Assembly: GCF_000826145.2 (NCBI RefSeq)
Contig: NZ_LN651337.1
Coordinates: 499,774-563,773 of the forward strand
Length of the DNA stretch: 64,000 nucleotides
Reading direction: 5' to 3'
From: Sporosarcina koreensis
GTDB taxonomy: Bacteria; Bacillota; Bacilli; Bacillales_A; Planococcaceae
Of the stretch, positions 1 to 7,336 are shown piece after piece. The notes under the pieces were generated by a model that was not told where the DNA came from, ran no database searches, and was given only the letters and a program-made list of their open reading frames with translations. Each line of letters opens with the position of its first letter. Position 1 is the first letter of the stretch. The translations under genes and the position numbers were made by a program.

Positions 1-3
1 GGA

Positions 4-19
4 GGTGCTTTTTCTATGC
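4..19. repeat. 16-bp direct repeat, left copy
   Basis: The word ggtgctttttctatgc occurs here and again at 2580-2595, flanking the IS21 element and the short gene remnant behind it. The right copy forms the 3' arm and T-run of a terminator hairpin. Here the 5' arm, if there is one, lies outside the window. GGAGGTG at 1-7 could instead be a ribosome binding site for an ATG at 16, whose reading frame (MQSGNVSIYVERILQV) runs into the insertion sequence. The two readings cannot be separated from this window. Confidence 0.5.
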
Positions 20-64
20 AAAGTGGTAATGTGTCGATATATGTCGAACGAATATTACAGGTAT

Positions 65-114
65 TGTGTATTGCAAAATAGAAGTGCAGACTTGTGCAAG
101 TGATTTGTACAGAG
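65..114. repeat. IS21 left terminal inverted repeat region
   Basis: These 50 bases match the reverse complement of 2378-2426 in blocks: TTGCAA, AAGTGCAGA, TGCAA and TACAGAG, in the same order and nearly the same spacing. They mark the left end of the insertion sequence, upstream of istA. Confidence 0.8.
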
Positions 115-210
115 TCCCGCACTTTTTTGGTGCATAAAAAAAGACTTGCCAGCCACCCCAAGTCCCTCTACTGTATAGGTGTCGAATCTAACAGGTGGAG
201 GTAGGAAAGG

Positions 211-1637
211 ATGCTAGCAATGTCTGAAGTTCATTGTATTAAAACACTACGAGATAATAAAGGATTGACGATATCTGAAATCGCCAGGACCATGTCGATC
301 AATTGGCGGACCGCTAAGAAATATGCGGATGACAATCAACTACCCGAAATGAAAATAAAAAAACGAAGAGGAATGATGTATGAAAGCAAGTGGGGAGAAA
401 TTGTTGGCGACTGGCTGGAAGAGGTTGCAAGGGAAAGACGGAAAAGTCGGCGGACGAACAAGCAAATGCATCAGGAGTTGGTGGAGTTAGGATTTACAGG
501 ATCCTATCGGACCCTGTGTGACTTCATCAAAACTTGGCGAGCTTCCAACGACGAGAAAAGTTCGCCTGATACGGAAGCGGAGCGTTTGGAACATCCTCCT
601 GGCAGGCGCAGGTTGATTTTGGAGTCATGGAAGCTGTCCAAGGGGGCGTCTATAAGGATGTTCGTGCATTGGTGATGTCCTACCCGGCAAGCAACGCAGC
701 TTTTTGCGTACCAATGCCATCGGAAAATCAGGAGTGTTTCTTGAGCGGACTAAAGATGCTTTTTGAACAAGCGGGCGGTGTTCCGCTCAGTATCCGGATT
801 GACAACTTATCTCCCGCCGTGAAGAAAGTGCGCGGCTCCCACGGAGAAGCAGAGTTGACGGATGGCTTCGCCGCTTTCCAGGCGTATTACGGATTTGACG
901 TGCAGGTGTGCAATCCAAACAAAGGGAACGAAAAGGGACATGTGGAGCGGAAGGTAGGCTATGTACGCTACAACTTCTTCAGTGTCCCACCGATCATGAT
1001 AGATTGGGACGATCTTCGATCGCAGCTGCTCAAAGTACTGACGAAGGACCGACAGCGACTCCATTATACAAAGCAGAAACTGATCGAAGAGCTGTGGCAG
1101 GAAGAAAGAAAAGTACTTCGGAAGCTGCCAGACGAGGATTATCCCGTATTCAAGCAAACAGACGCGTCTTTTAACAAGTACAGCGAATTTAAATTGGATA
1201 ACCGTCTCATTCACGTGCCTGGCGCGAGGAAACATGCGAAGTTGACGTGTGTCGCCTACTGGGACATCTTCAAAATCATTACGGAAGATGGCGAAGTACT
1301 CCTGAGCGACCATAGGCCTTATCTAGAAAAACGACGCTTGATCCCCTGGTATGAGATTTTGAAAATCTGGCGCACTAAACCGAGGGTGGTCGAACATTCC
1401 TGCTATCGTCGGTATCTGCCGCCTCGCATACTGAACTACTTATCCGTCAAGGATGGGAGGCAGCGCCAGGAACGAATTGAACAGATGATTTCACTTTTGA
1501 TCCAGCATGAAATGAATGAAATCGAAGAGCGTTTCTATGAGTTGATGACTGCTTCTCCAGCCCCCTCTCATCCGTACGATGTAGAGTGGTCTCAATATGA
1601 TGCTTTACAGCCGGAGCAGCAGGAGGTCCAGTCATGA
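211..1637 (+). pseudogene. istA: IS21 transposase IstA, frameshifted
   Basis: Transposase (DDE integrase) of the IS21 element. The 5' part (211 to about 603) encodes the N-terminal helix-turn-helix region (SEIARTMSINWRTAKKYADD) and stays open to 675 in the wrong frame. The 3' part continues in another frame to 1637. At about 600-606 the text ggcaggcgcag needs one extra C to read G-Q-A-Q-V-D-F-G, the usual first catalytic Asp motif. The other acidic residues are visible in the second frame: Asp in RIDN and Glu in KGHVERKVGY. A one-base deletion (or assembly error) therefore splits an otherwise complete gene. The ATG at 211 has a GGAGG site about 9 bases upstream. The stop overlaps the istB start (ATGA). 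Confidence 0.85.
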
Positions 1638-2359
1638 GAGAATCCATTGAGCAACTGTGCCGGCAACTACGGCTTGCCCACGTAGCCGATGGCTACGCCG
1701 ACGTCCCGTTTACGACACCCGAAGAATTTGTACACGGTCTTCTGCTTAAAGAAAGAGATGGACGTGATCATGCCAAAGCATTTCGTAATATCAAGAAAGC
1801 ACATTTTCTGGACGAGAAATCACTGGATAACTACCACTGGCACAAGGATATTCACTTTCCAGGACACTTGGATAAGGAGGAACTGTGCAATCTCACTTTC
1901 ATCCGCAGGCAAGAGAATGTGATTCTGGTGGGAGCGCCTGGTACCGGCAAGACTCATTTGGCCACCGCCTTAGGCCGCGAGGCCTGTCTGAAGGGTTATG
2001 AAGTGCGCTTCTTTCGGGTGTCCCGGCTCGTGGAAGAATTGGAGTCCGCATTAGCGGCAAGGAAATTGAAAAACTTTCGCAGAAAGCTTGAAATGGTCGA
2101 GTTGATCATTCTGGATGAAATGGGGTATCTGCCTTTTGAAAAAGAAGGGAGCGAATTATTGTTTCAACTGATTTCAGAATGGTACGAGCAAAAGAGCTTG
2201 ATTTTAACGTCAAATCTGGAGTTTAGTCAGTGGAACCGTATCTTTTCAGATTCTAGATTAACGGCAGCCATGGTGGATCGGTTGATCCATCATGCGCACA
2301 TCATCTCCTATACAGGACAGAGTTTCCGGTTGACCAATGCTTTATCCAAAAGAATGTAA
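1634..2359 (+). CDS. istB: IS21 helper ATPase IstB
   Basis: AAA+ ATPase of 241 residues that assists IstA in target capture and transposition. Walker A is GAPGTGKTH at residues 100-108 and Walker B is LIILDEMG at 157-164; both are intact and the length is normal for IstB. The start overlaps the istA stop (ATGA), which suggests translational coupling. With IstA frameshifted, this protein would act only if a transposase were supplied from another copy. Confidence 0.93.
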   Translation: MRESIEQLCRQLRLAHVADGYADVPFTTPEEFVHGLLLKERDGRDHAKAFRNIKKAHFLDEKSLDNYHWHKDIHFPGHLDKEELCNLTFIRRQENVILVGAPGTGKTHLATALGREACLKGYEVRFFRVSRLVEELESALAARKLKNFRRKLEMVELIILDEMGYLPFEKEGSELLFQLISEWYEQKSLILTSNLEFSQWNRIFSDSRLTAAMVDRLIHHAHIISYTGQSFRLTNALSKRM

Positions 2360-2377
2360 AATACTCGGGTGGCAACC

Positions 2378-2426
2378 CTCTGTATTTTTCATTGCAAATC
2401 TCTGCACTTTAAACTTGCAAAATACA
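2378..2426. repeat. IS21 right terminal inverted repeat region
   Basis: The reverse complement begins TGTATTTTGCAA and follows the block order of the left end (AAGTGCAGA, TGCAA, TACAGAG). It marks the right boundary of the element at 2426. Confidence 0.8.
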
Positions 2427-2564
2427 ATCCACGAATTAGAAGTTGAATTGGAAAGTCGAGAAGGTCTCCTGAATAGCTATAGGAATGAAAACTTTCGTTA
2501 TAAAGATCAAGAAGGAAATGGTTTCAAATCTTCAAAAGAAGTTATCGATCATTTCTTTCAGTAA
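2427..2564 (+). pseudogene. C-terminal remnant of a gene cut by the IS
   Basis: Directly after the IS end an open frame runs 45 codons to TAA and is followed at once by a rho-independent terminator. The peptide is charged and helical (IHELEVELESREGLLNSY and onward, ending KEVIDHFFQ) and is more AT-rich than the core genes. It has no start codon of its own outside the IS, so it is best read as the tail of a gene interrupted or deleted by the insertion. I do not recognise the family. Confidence 0.45.
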
Positions 2565-2569
2565 ACTCG

Positions 2570-2590
2570 CATCCTTCGGGGTGCTTTTTC
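2570..2590 (+). terminator. Rho-independent terminator
   Basis: The stem GCATCC/GGGTGC closes a TTCG tetraloop and is followed by TTTTTC. It ends the gene remnant just upstream. Confidence 0.75.
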
Positions 2591-2595
2591 TATGC
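2580..2595. repeat. 16-bp direct repeat, right copy
   Basis: Second copy of ggtgctttttctatgc (first at 4-19). It overlaps the 3' arm and T-run of the terminator at 2570-2590. Confidence 0.5.
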
Positions 2596-2630
2596 CAGAA
2601 AAAATCATAGCGTGCCTGTGCTTCATACAA

Positions 2631-2664
2631 TTCAGACATAAACCAGTATATTGTCTGAATTTTT
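2631..2664 (+). terminator. Rho-independent terminator
   Basis: TTCAGACA at 2631-2638 pairs perfectly with TGTCTGAA at 2652-2659 and is followed by a run of five T. It lies 40 bases after the preceding terminator with no gene between them. Confidence 0.65.
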
Positions 2665-2737
2665 CGACGAACGAAAACTTAGCATATAGAGAAGGCGCAA
2701 GTCGGTAAGTAAGGAAAATTTGATTTTTAAAAACAGA

Positions 2738-2767
2738 CCTGACTGATAGGCAGTCAAGTCCGTTTTT
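2738..2767. terminator. Bidirectional terminator
   Basis: GACCTGACTG and CAGTCAAGTC form a 10-bp stem with T-runs on both strands. It ends the minus-strand membrane protein gene at 2769 and can also stop read-through from the left. Confidence 0.75.
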
Positions 2768-2768
2768 G

Positions 2769-3224
2769 TCAGTCCGCCGGCTTCGCAAAACTCTGCCGAA
2801 CCATATAGAAGAAATACACGGCGCCAATGATGACAGCCGGCCCGGCAAGCGGTTGGATCATCGCAAGCACCGATGCTCTGAACAGAAGTGCCAGCAGCAG
2901 ACCGATCACCGCCAACACGGCCAGAACAGCCGCGTGTACTTGGACGAAGGTAAGTAAAGACGCCGACGGACCCGTCAAGATGTACAGCGCATACAGACCG
3001 ATGATCGCAAGCAGGCCGATCTGCAGCCCGACGGACGTGCCATGCAGGGAATCGAGCTGCATGACGTCAGCTTTCGACAAATCCTCAATAGACCCCAATG
3101 AGCGGCTTAGCTTCACTTTCCTGATTTCAGTGCCCATATAGCCGAGCCCAAGCAGCAGCAGGAGACCGAGATAGATCATTCGGCCCCGGCTGCTTTGTTT
3201 CAGTTCTTTCCAAGTCTCTTTCAT
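2769..3224 (-). CDS. Membrane protein of unknown function
   Basis: A polytopic membrane protein of about 151 residues. After a short charged N-terminus (MKETWKELKQSSRGR) there is one hydrophobic segment, then an acidic/basic loop (EIRKVKLSRSLGSIEDLSKADVM as a charged stretch), then about four further hydrophobic segments, and it ends RQSFAKPAD. The ATG at 3224 is preferred: the frame stays open further upstream, but GGGGAGG lies only about 12 bases before this ATG. It shares strand with the lipoprotein gene behind it (3316-4116) and may be cotranscribed with it. I do not recognise a family. Confidence 0.6.
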   Translation of the reverse strand: MKETWKELKQSSRGRMIYLGLLLLLGLGYMGTEIRKVKLSRSLGSIEDLSKADVMQLDSLHGTSVGLQIGLLAIIGLYALYILTGPSASLLTFVQVHAAVLAVLAVIGLLLALLFRASVLAMIQPLAGPAVIIGAVYFFYMVRQSFAKPAD

Positions 3225-3315
3225 AGGACAGCGACAACCTCCCCGGTGTGTTCGCAAGATGTTTTCAGCTTACCCGCCAGCGCGGAGAATTACAAGGGGA
3301 GCTTCGTCCAATAAC

Positions 3316-4116
3316 TTACTTCTTCAGAGGCTCAATGTCGTACCCGTTCGTTTGCGGGGGAATCGACTTTGTGAACGCCTGGTCATGCGTGAGCGTCACT
3401 TGATCGCCGACCTTGAGGGACGACAGTTTCGCCGGATCGATCTGTTCCGTCAACACGACGACTTCCTGCTTCATGTCATCCATCATGACGGTCAGGCGGC
3501 CATCCTCGATCGCAGTGATCTTGCCGGTACTCTCGACGGCTGATTCAGGCTGTCCGGAAGGCTGGTATTCTGTGTCATACGGCGTGACCGGCACCTTCAC
3601 ATCCTGCTGGGGCATTTTGAGCAGGACGGACGAAAGCGCCTTATCGTCATCCATCTTTTTCACAGCGAAGACAAGAGTCCGAGGAGCCAGGTCCGCTGTG
3701 CAGGCATCTGGCAGCGGCTCGAAGCCGATCGTCAGCTGCTGACCATCCAATTCCATCGTATCCGGTTTGTGCGGGCAGCTGCTGGACTCCTGAAGGCTCA
3801 CGAACAGGATGGATTGATCGGACAGGTCGATGTCCGGGCGTTCGCCTTCCATACCGTACGCTTCCCAGGCGTGTTCATAGGCTTTGTTCTCATCCGCCAA
3901 TTCAGCCAAAAAGCCCTTCGGCTCCTCGGCATTGCTGCGATCCTCGAACCCTGGCGGCAATGTCGGCTCCGACGCTGCCAGGCTGGCCGTCTCTTCAGGT
4001 GCTGCTGACCCGCCGTTGTTTTCATTCGTTCCATTTCCATCATCTTTACCTTGCCCGCAAGCCGCCAACGCAGCAGCTGTCAAGACGAGCAAGGCAATCA
4101 TCATCAGTTTCCTCAT
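3316..4116 (-). CDS. Predicted lipoprotein
   Basis: A secreted lipoprotein of 266 residues. It has a classic signal peptide with lipobox LAAC and lipidated Cys at residue 20, then a low-complexity Asn/Gly/Glu linker. The mature part has a central region with two Cys (SSCPHKP and PDACTADL) and a C-terminal beta-rich segment (GKITAIEDGRLTVMMDDM) resembling small OB/SH3-like add-on domains. I infer it is anchored to the outer face of the membrane. No catalytic motif is evident and no function is assigned. It sits upstream of and on the same strand as the membrane protein at 2769-3224. Confidence 0.75.
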   Translation of the reverse strand: MRKLMMIALLVLTAAALAACGQGKDDGNGTNENNGGSAAPEETASLAASEPTLPPGFEDRSNAEEPKGFLAELADENKAYEHAWEAYGMEGERPDIDLSDQSILFVSLQESSSCPHKPDTMELDGQQLTIGFEPLPDACTADLAPRTLVFAVKKMDDDKALSSVLLKMPQQDVKVPVTPYDTEYQPSGQPESAVESTGKITAIEDGRLTVMMDDMKQEVVVLTEQIDPAKLSSLKVGDQVTLTHDQAFTKSIPPQTNGYDIEPLKK

Positions 4117-4189
4117 GATTTATCACTCCTTCAGCTGAATGAGACGGGTGAAGGCGAGGGGAAGTTACAGAAATGGACAAAAAGAAACC

Positions 4190-4231
4190 TGCCTTTTGTG
4201 CAAGTCTTGGCAAAGACCAGCACAAAAGGCA
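4190..4231 (-). terminator. Probable original tRNA-Arg terminator, now displaced
   Basis: TGCCTTTTGTGC (4190-4201) pairs perfectly over 12 bp with GCACAAAAGGCA (4220-4231), with a nested stem GTCTT/AAGAC inside. Read on the minus strand it is followed by a T-rich tract (GGTTTCTTTTTG). It lies only 9 bases beyond the outer 19-bp att copy, where the tRNA-Arg gene would have ended before the island entered. I infer it was that gene's own terminator. Confidence 0.6.
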
Positions 4232-4239
4232 ATTTATCA

Positions 4240-4258
4240 ATACGTCCCAGGCAGGAAT
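4240..4258. repeat. Attachment-site repeat, truncated tRNA 3' end
   Basis: The 19-base word atacgtcccaggcaggaat is identical to 7110-7128, which is the 3' end of tRNA-Arg(CCU) plus two following bases. Here it stands alone without the rest of the tRNA. It is the expected second att copy left by site-specific integration into a tRNA gene. Confidence 0.85.
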
Positions 4259-4892
4259 AGGGTATTCATTACCTGTACACAATGAAGTTAATAAACAAAT
4301 CAGAATATTTTCAAATTCGTGATACATAGGCAGATGTAACTTTATGTCCCATTCGGTCGCAGACTCATGACGGAGTTGAAGGTTTTATAGATGTTGTGCA
4401 GTGTGGAAGGGGGAATGCCGGGTTTGCCATCCAACCGGCGGCCGGACTTCTGCAATTATCGAAGAAGTGAACCATGTCCATCTTAGGGATTACGGTCATC
4501 TTGTAATTTGACAAAGCGGTGAGGACGCGGGCTTTGATGCAGCTAATATTTTCATCCTTGGAAGGGGAGCGAAGGTCGTATCCGAATACTTGTTTCTCCA
4601 CATGGCGAAAAATCCTTTGAATGTGAGGTCCTTTTATTCACCAAATTAGAGCTCCTTATTGTTCTGCAGCTCGGTTTCAAATAAAGTGAGCTGCTTAGCA
4701 GCATTTGTTTTGTCCCGTGCCGAAACAGTTGTTGTTTTCTGTTGACGTTTACCTCCTCTAGTTGCCATGTCCGCGATAAGACGTAATATATCTTTTATAT
4801 TTCGACTGCCCTTCCCATCTAATATCTCGCCTGAGTAGAATGAATGTTCTTTTTCAGGGCAAATGAAAACCCACCTTATCTAAAGATGAGTT
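4259..4892 (-). other. Gene-poor debris inside the island
   Basis: No intact recognisable gene. Two minus-strand open stretches exist. One is 4646-4879: 77 codons with no good start upstream, with an internal ATG at 4768, ending in Ala/Lys/Thr-rich sequence and LFETELQNNKEL. The other is 4365-4601: 78 codons from an ATG without a clear ribosome site. Base composition at 4360-4600 is more GC-rich than the rest of the island. These may be relics of an integrase or other mobility gene, but no motif proves it. Confidence 0.4.
4646..4879 (-). pseudogene. Possible C-terminal gene remnant
   Basis: An open frame downstream of and on the same strand as the DUF3037 gene, limited upstream by a TAG at 4880-4882. 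The peptide contains FICPEKEHSFYSGEILDG, then KGSRNIKDILRLIADMATRG, and ends with a polar tail. It lacks a start codon with a ribosome site except a weak ATG at 4768 that would give 40 residues. It could be the tail of a lost gene. I recognise no family. Confidence 0.25.
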
Positions 4893-5714
4893 TTATTGAT
4901 TAAACAATCCATAATTACTAGAGTTAATATACTCGCCAAACTTTTCAAGAGTTATGATATCTAGTTCCTCGGGGAGATATTCTTGAATAACTTTTTCATG
5001 CTCTTCTTCAAACTCCGTATTATTAATTACAATCTTGAAGTTCGAAATATCAATATCACTATTGGTGATTTCATGCTCTAAATCAAACAGATACGATTTA
5101 AATTCTTTGTAAAAACGGTTTGCCTGCTTATATTCAAATGAAAAACCTTTTATGTAATTCATTTGACCATTTAAGCTTACTTTAAAATCGTACGGTGGAT
5201 CAAAAAACACATCCTTACTCGAAGAGTTAATTAAGTCATCTTTGTAAGCACTAGATTTTATAATTTTCCTAGCCAGTGCTTGAACGCGTTGATGATTCAT
5301 TCTTTGACTTTTTGGCTTATCGAAATAAAGATACATATCAGCAATATCTTCTATTGCTTTATCTAAATTGTCACATGTCTCATAAACACTAACATCACTA
5401 AATTGAATTTGGTTAACATAGTTTTTAATTTTACTTTTCAAGAGGGAGTTGCTGAATAACTTTTTATCCTCATATTCCTCGACCCCGTCTAGATAATCGG
5501 AAGAAAAATCATACTTCAAAGATTCAAAAACAGCATGAATCATATCCGCTTCTACTTCATCATCAAAATTTCTTATTCGTTTCATGTTTTTTGAATCATA
5601 AAACCCTAAAAGGCCTTCAGAAGGAAGATGATAAGCGAAACCAACGTTAACTTTTTCCCCTCTAAGAAGCGATGGCACGTACCTGCAAATTGAAAAAAAG
5701 ATCGTTGTTTTCAT
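4893..5714 (-). CDS. DUF3037 family protein
   Basis: A protein of 273 residues beginning MKTTIFFSICRYVPSLLRGE. This hydrophobic start followed by RY.P and GE.VN.G matches the DUF3037 family, whose function is unknown. As I recall, members are frequently encoded beside HipA-like kinases. The rest is helical and charged, with no obvious catalytic motif and no membrane segment. ATG 5714 follows the kinase stop by one base (TGAAATG), with GGAG inside the kinase's last codons, so the two are translationally coupled. The gene is AT-rich and lies within the tRNA-Arg island. I infer that it works with the kinase as partner, regulator or substrate, possibly in a toxin-antitoxin or anti-phage role. Confidence 0.75.
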   Translation of the reverse strand: MKTTIFFSICRYVPSLLRGEKVNVGFAYHLPSEGLLGFYDSKNMKRIRNFDDEVEADMIHAVFESLKYDFSSDYLDGVEEYEDKKLFSNSLLKSKIKNYVNQIQFSDVSVYETCDNLDKAIEDIADMYLYFDKPKSQRMNHQRVQALARKIIKSSAYKDDLINSSSKDVFFDPPYDFKVSLNGQMNYIKGFSFEYKQANRFYKEFKSYLFDLEHEITNSDIDISNFKIVINNTEFEEEHEKVIQEYLPEELDIITLEKFGEYINSSNYGLFNQ

Positions 5715-5715
5715 T

Positions 5716-6522
5716 TCATATCACTCCTTTCCATTGAGGGCACTGATTTTGTATGCATCTGAAAATTTCGTTTACGTTATTAATTCTATGCAAGATAAAT
5801 CGCTTCAATGCGTCCGCATCGTCAGGTAACAGCTTCCATTCTAAAGGAACAGAGTCAATTATGTAAGTGACATCTTGCTCAGTTAAAAATGAAAGTCGTG
5901 CTTTTATTTTGCTAAAAGGATCGTTACCTTTGACATAGCGTAGCATCATTTTGTAATATTTCTGATGGAAATTATCAATTAAGTATACCCGCTCCGAATT
6001 GATTCTATCCAATGAATGCACATCCCATAATAAACCATCCTTAAAAACATGAGAATGGTCAATTGCATATATCTTTTTTTCTTTGAAGTTAATTAGCAGA
6101 TTACCATCATTAGTAGCACGATCATTATTGTAGATAATTTGATCAAAAAGGATAATAGAAGGTATATCATCAGTATTCTTAATTCTCTCCAGTAAGGGAG
6201 GAGTGATATTAGGCTGAGCTGGCTCAATAAGTTTACTGCCATATAATAAGTTTGATTTTATGTTTCTTTCTTTGAGTTCAGGCACTGAATCTATTATTGA
6301 TTGATCCATTCTTATCAGGGATGCATCAGGTGAAGGGACATGCAAAAATTGGGCTAAACAATTACAAACGTATTCATTTATTAGATGCTTATTTTCGAAT
6401 TCCTCATCAAATATCTTAGCCACATAGGCTTCATTCCCGCAGTTTACGATAAATGGTCGGGTATTACCGATAGGAACTGATCCATGGTAGTTTGTCGCAT
6501 TTATTTCATTTAGAACATCCAT
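5716..6522 (-). CDS. HipA-like Ser/Thr kinase
   Basis: A protein of 268 residues resembling the short HipA-like kinases (HipA_2 type) found next to DUF3037. Kinase landmarks are visible: the ATP-binding Lys in AYVAKIF (K36), an acidic partner in INEYVCN (E50), a catalytic-loop motif YNNDRATNDGNLL (D134, N138), and a metal-binding motif AIDHSHVF (D155). It is much shorter than E. coli HipA and lacks a HipB-like gene upstream. ATG 6522 has GGGAG 9 bases before it. It is followed by and coupled to the DUF3037 gene and preceded by an ImmA-like pseudogene on the same strand. Kinase activity is inferred from motifs; the target is unknown. Confidence 0.8.
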   Translation of the reverse strand: MDVLNEINATNYHGSVPIGNTRPFIVNCGNEAYVAKIFDEEFENKHLINEYVCNCLAQFLHVPSPDASLIRMDQSIIDSVPELKERNIKSNLLYGSKLIEPAQPNITPPLLERIKNTDDIPSIILFDQIIYNNDRATNDGNLLINFKEKKIYAIDHSHVFKDGLLWDVHSLDRINSERVYLIDNFHQKYYKMMLRYVKGNDPFSKIKARLSFLTEQDVTYIIDSVPLEWKLLPDDADALKRFILHRINNVNEIFRCIQNQCPQWKGVI

Positions 6523-6552
6523 GTATATTCGCTCCCAACAATATAAGTATTC

Positions 6553-7014
6553 TCACTCAATCCACTCAAAATTCCCCAACTTCCCACCATACGAAGCAAT
6601 CACATCCACCTTATGATGAAAGTTCAGCTCCATTCAATAGTGAGCAAACTCGTCCGCCACTAGAAAGTAGTCGGCGATTTCTGAGATCAGCATAGCCTCG
6701 TTTAATGCAGCCTCATAAACGTCGCAGATGAATCGCTCAGGCATGAGCAAGTAAGCGGCCATCCGTTTGGCCTGAGCTTCTTGCTTATGGATGACTGTCT
6801 CACTGCTGGTTAGCTGCAAGATCTGGTTAGCGTACACATGGTAAAACTCTTCGGCCAGCAGCAGCTTCTGCATGACCGGGTTCTGTTCCTTTTTTATAAA
6901 GAGCGTCCTCCATCTGCCGCGATGATAAAATATAGAGTAGGCTTCATAAAAAGTGAGATTCTTAGTTACTGCCACTTTAAAGTAGGTGCAAGTTCCTTGG
7001 TAACATACTACCAT
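6553..7014 (-). pseudogene. ImmA/IrrE-type metallopeptidase, broken
   Basis: The translated part resembles ImmA/IrrE (DUF955) proteins: an IFYHRGRWR beta strand, a metal-site helix, then the conserved EAQAKRMAAYLLMPE helix and a helical tail. Two defects are visible. The usual HExxH reads EEFYH (residues 55-59), so the first zinc His is absent. The frame is cut by TGA at 6634-6636, although the same frame continues MELNFHHKVDVIASYGG to 6553; replacing TGA by CGA would restore a typical HYRMEL tail. No cI-like repressor gene accompanies it. Such proteins normally cleave phage or ICE repressors, so this is probably a relic of the element's control region. Confidence 0.6.
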
Positions 7015-7071
7015 TTAAAAACTACTAATTCCACCCAGTATTTGAATTACGATGAAATATACAACCGCAAA

Positions 7072-7106
7072 AACCCCCTCGCAACAAATTACGTTGCGAG
7101 GGGGTT
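7072..7106 (-). terminator. Terminator now serving tRNA-Arg
   Basis: AACCCCCTCGCAAC pairs with GTTGCGAGGGGGTT across a short loop, and on the minus strand it is followed by TTTTTGC. It begins only a few bases beyond the tRNA 3' end and lies inside the island, so the island seems to have brought a replacement terminator for the gene it entered. Confidence 0.85.
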
Positions 7107-7109
7107 TAC

Positions 7110-7128
7110 ATACGTCCCAGGCAGGAAT
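7110..7128. repeat. Attachment-site repeat inside tRNA-Arg
   Basis: Identical to 4240-4258. It covers the 3' acceptor strand, the discriminator base, the 3' side of the T stem and part of the T loop of tRNA-Arg, plus two flanking bases. Confidence 0.85.
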
Positions 7129-7185
7129 CGAACCTGCGACCCACAGCTTAGGAGGCTGTTGCTCTATCCCCTGAGCTACTGAGAC
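7113..7185 (-). tRNA. tRNA-Arg (anticodon CCU)
   Basis: The minus strand folds into a full cloverleaf of 73 bases. The acceptor is GTCTCAG/CTGGGAC with one G-U pair; the D stem is GCTC/GAGC; the anticodon stem ACAGC/GCTGT carries loop CTCCTAA (anticodon CCT, reading AGG); the T stem is GCAGG/CCTGC with TTCGATT. CCA is not encoded. The 3' end is the integration site of the adjacent island, which restored the full tRNA sequence. Confidence 0.97.
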
Positions 7186-7336
7186 ATTGTGAAAGAACTC
7201 TATCAGTATACGGTATTCCGGCGGGGCGGGCAAGTATTTGTGTGAATCCGGTGCAGGCGGTCGGATTGTTTTATTATTTAGATGTTAAAGAGTATACTGA
7301 TAGATGAAGTACATACTTGTAATGGAGGCGATTCTG

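Larger units (their letters stand above)
65..2426 (+). mobile_element. IS21-family insertion sequence
   Basis: Two overlapping genes of the IstA/IstB type lie between imperfect terminal inverted repeats that start TGTGTATTGCAA on the left and TGTATTTTGCAA on the right (read inward). Each end also carries internal repeats of the AAGTGCAGA and TGCAA type, which is typical of IS21 ends where the transposase binds several sites. The length of about 2.36 kb fits the family. I see no convincing target duplication: the left flank ends caggtat and the right flank begins atccacg. The element therefore may have decayed or recombined. The IstA gene carries a frameshift, so the copy is probably not autonomous. 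Confidence 0.85.
4240..7128. mobile_element. Small genomic island in tRNA-Arg(CCU)
   Basis: A segment of about 2.9 kb bounded by a perfect 19-bp direct repeat of the tRNA-Arg 3' end. It is visibly AT-rich compared with the genes on both sides. All genes inside lie on the minus strand: a broken ImmA/IrrE gene, a HipA-like kinase, DUF3037, and unrecognised fragments near the left att. No integrase or excisionase is recognisable, so it is either a remnant or was mobilised in trans. The repeat and composition are seen directly; integration by a tyrosine recombinase is inferred from the known behaviour of tRNA-targeting elements. Confidence 0.8.

Noticed and set aside
2337..2564. 75-codon plus-strand ORF starting inside istB
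   Set aside because: Its first 30 codons lie in the IS end in the wrong frame of istB and have no ribosome site; only the part after 2426 is plausible as a remnant.
4365..4601. 78-codon minus-strand ORF in the island
   Set aside because: No ribosome site and no recognisable motif; kept only as possible debris.
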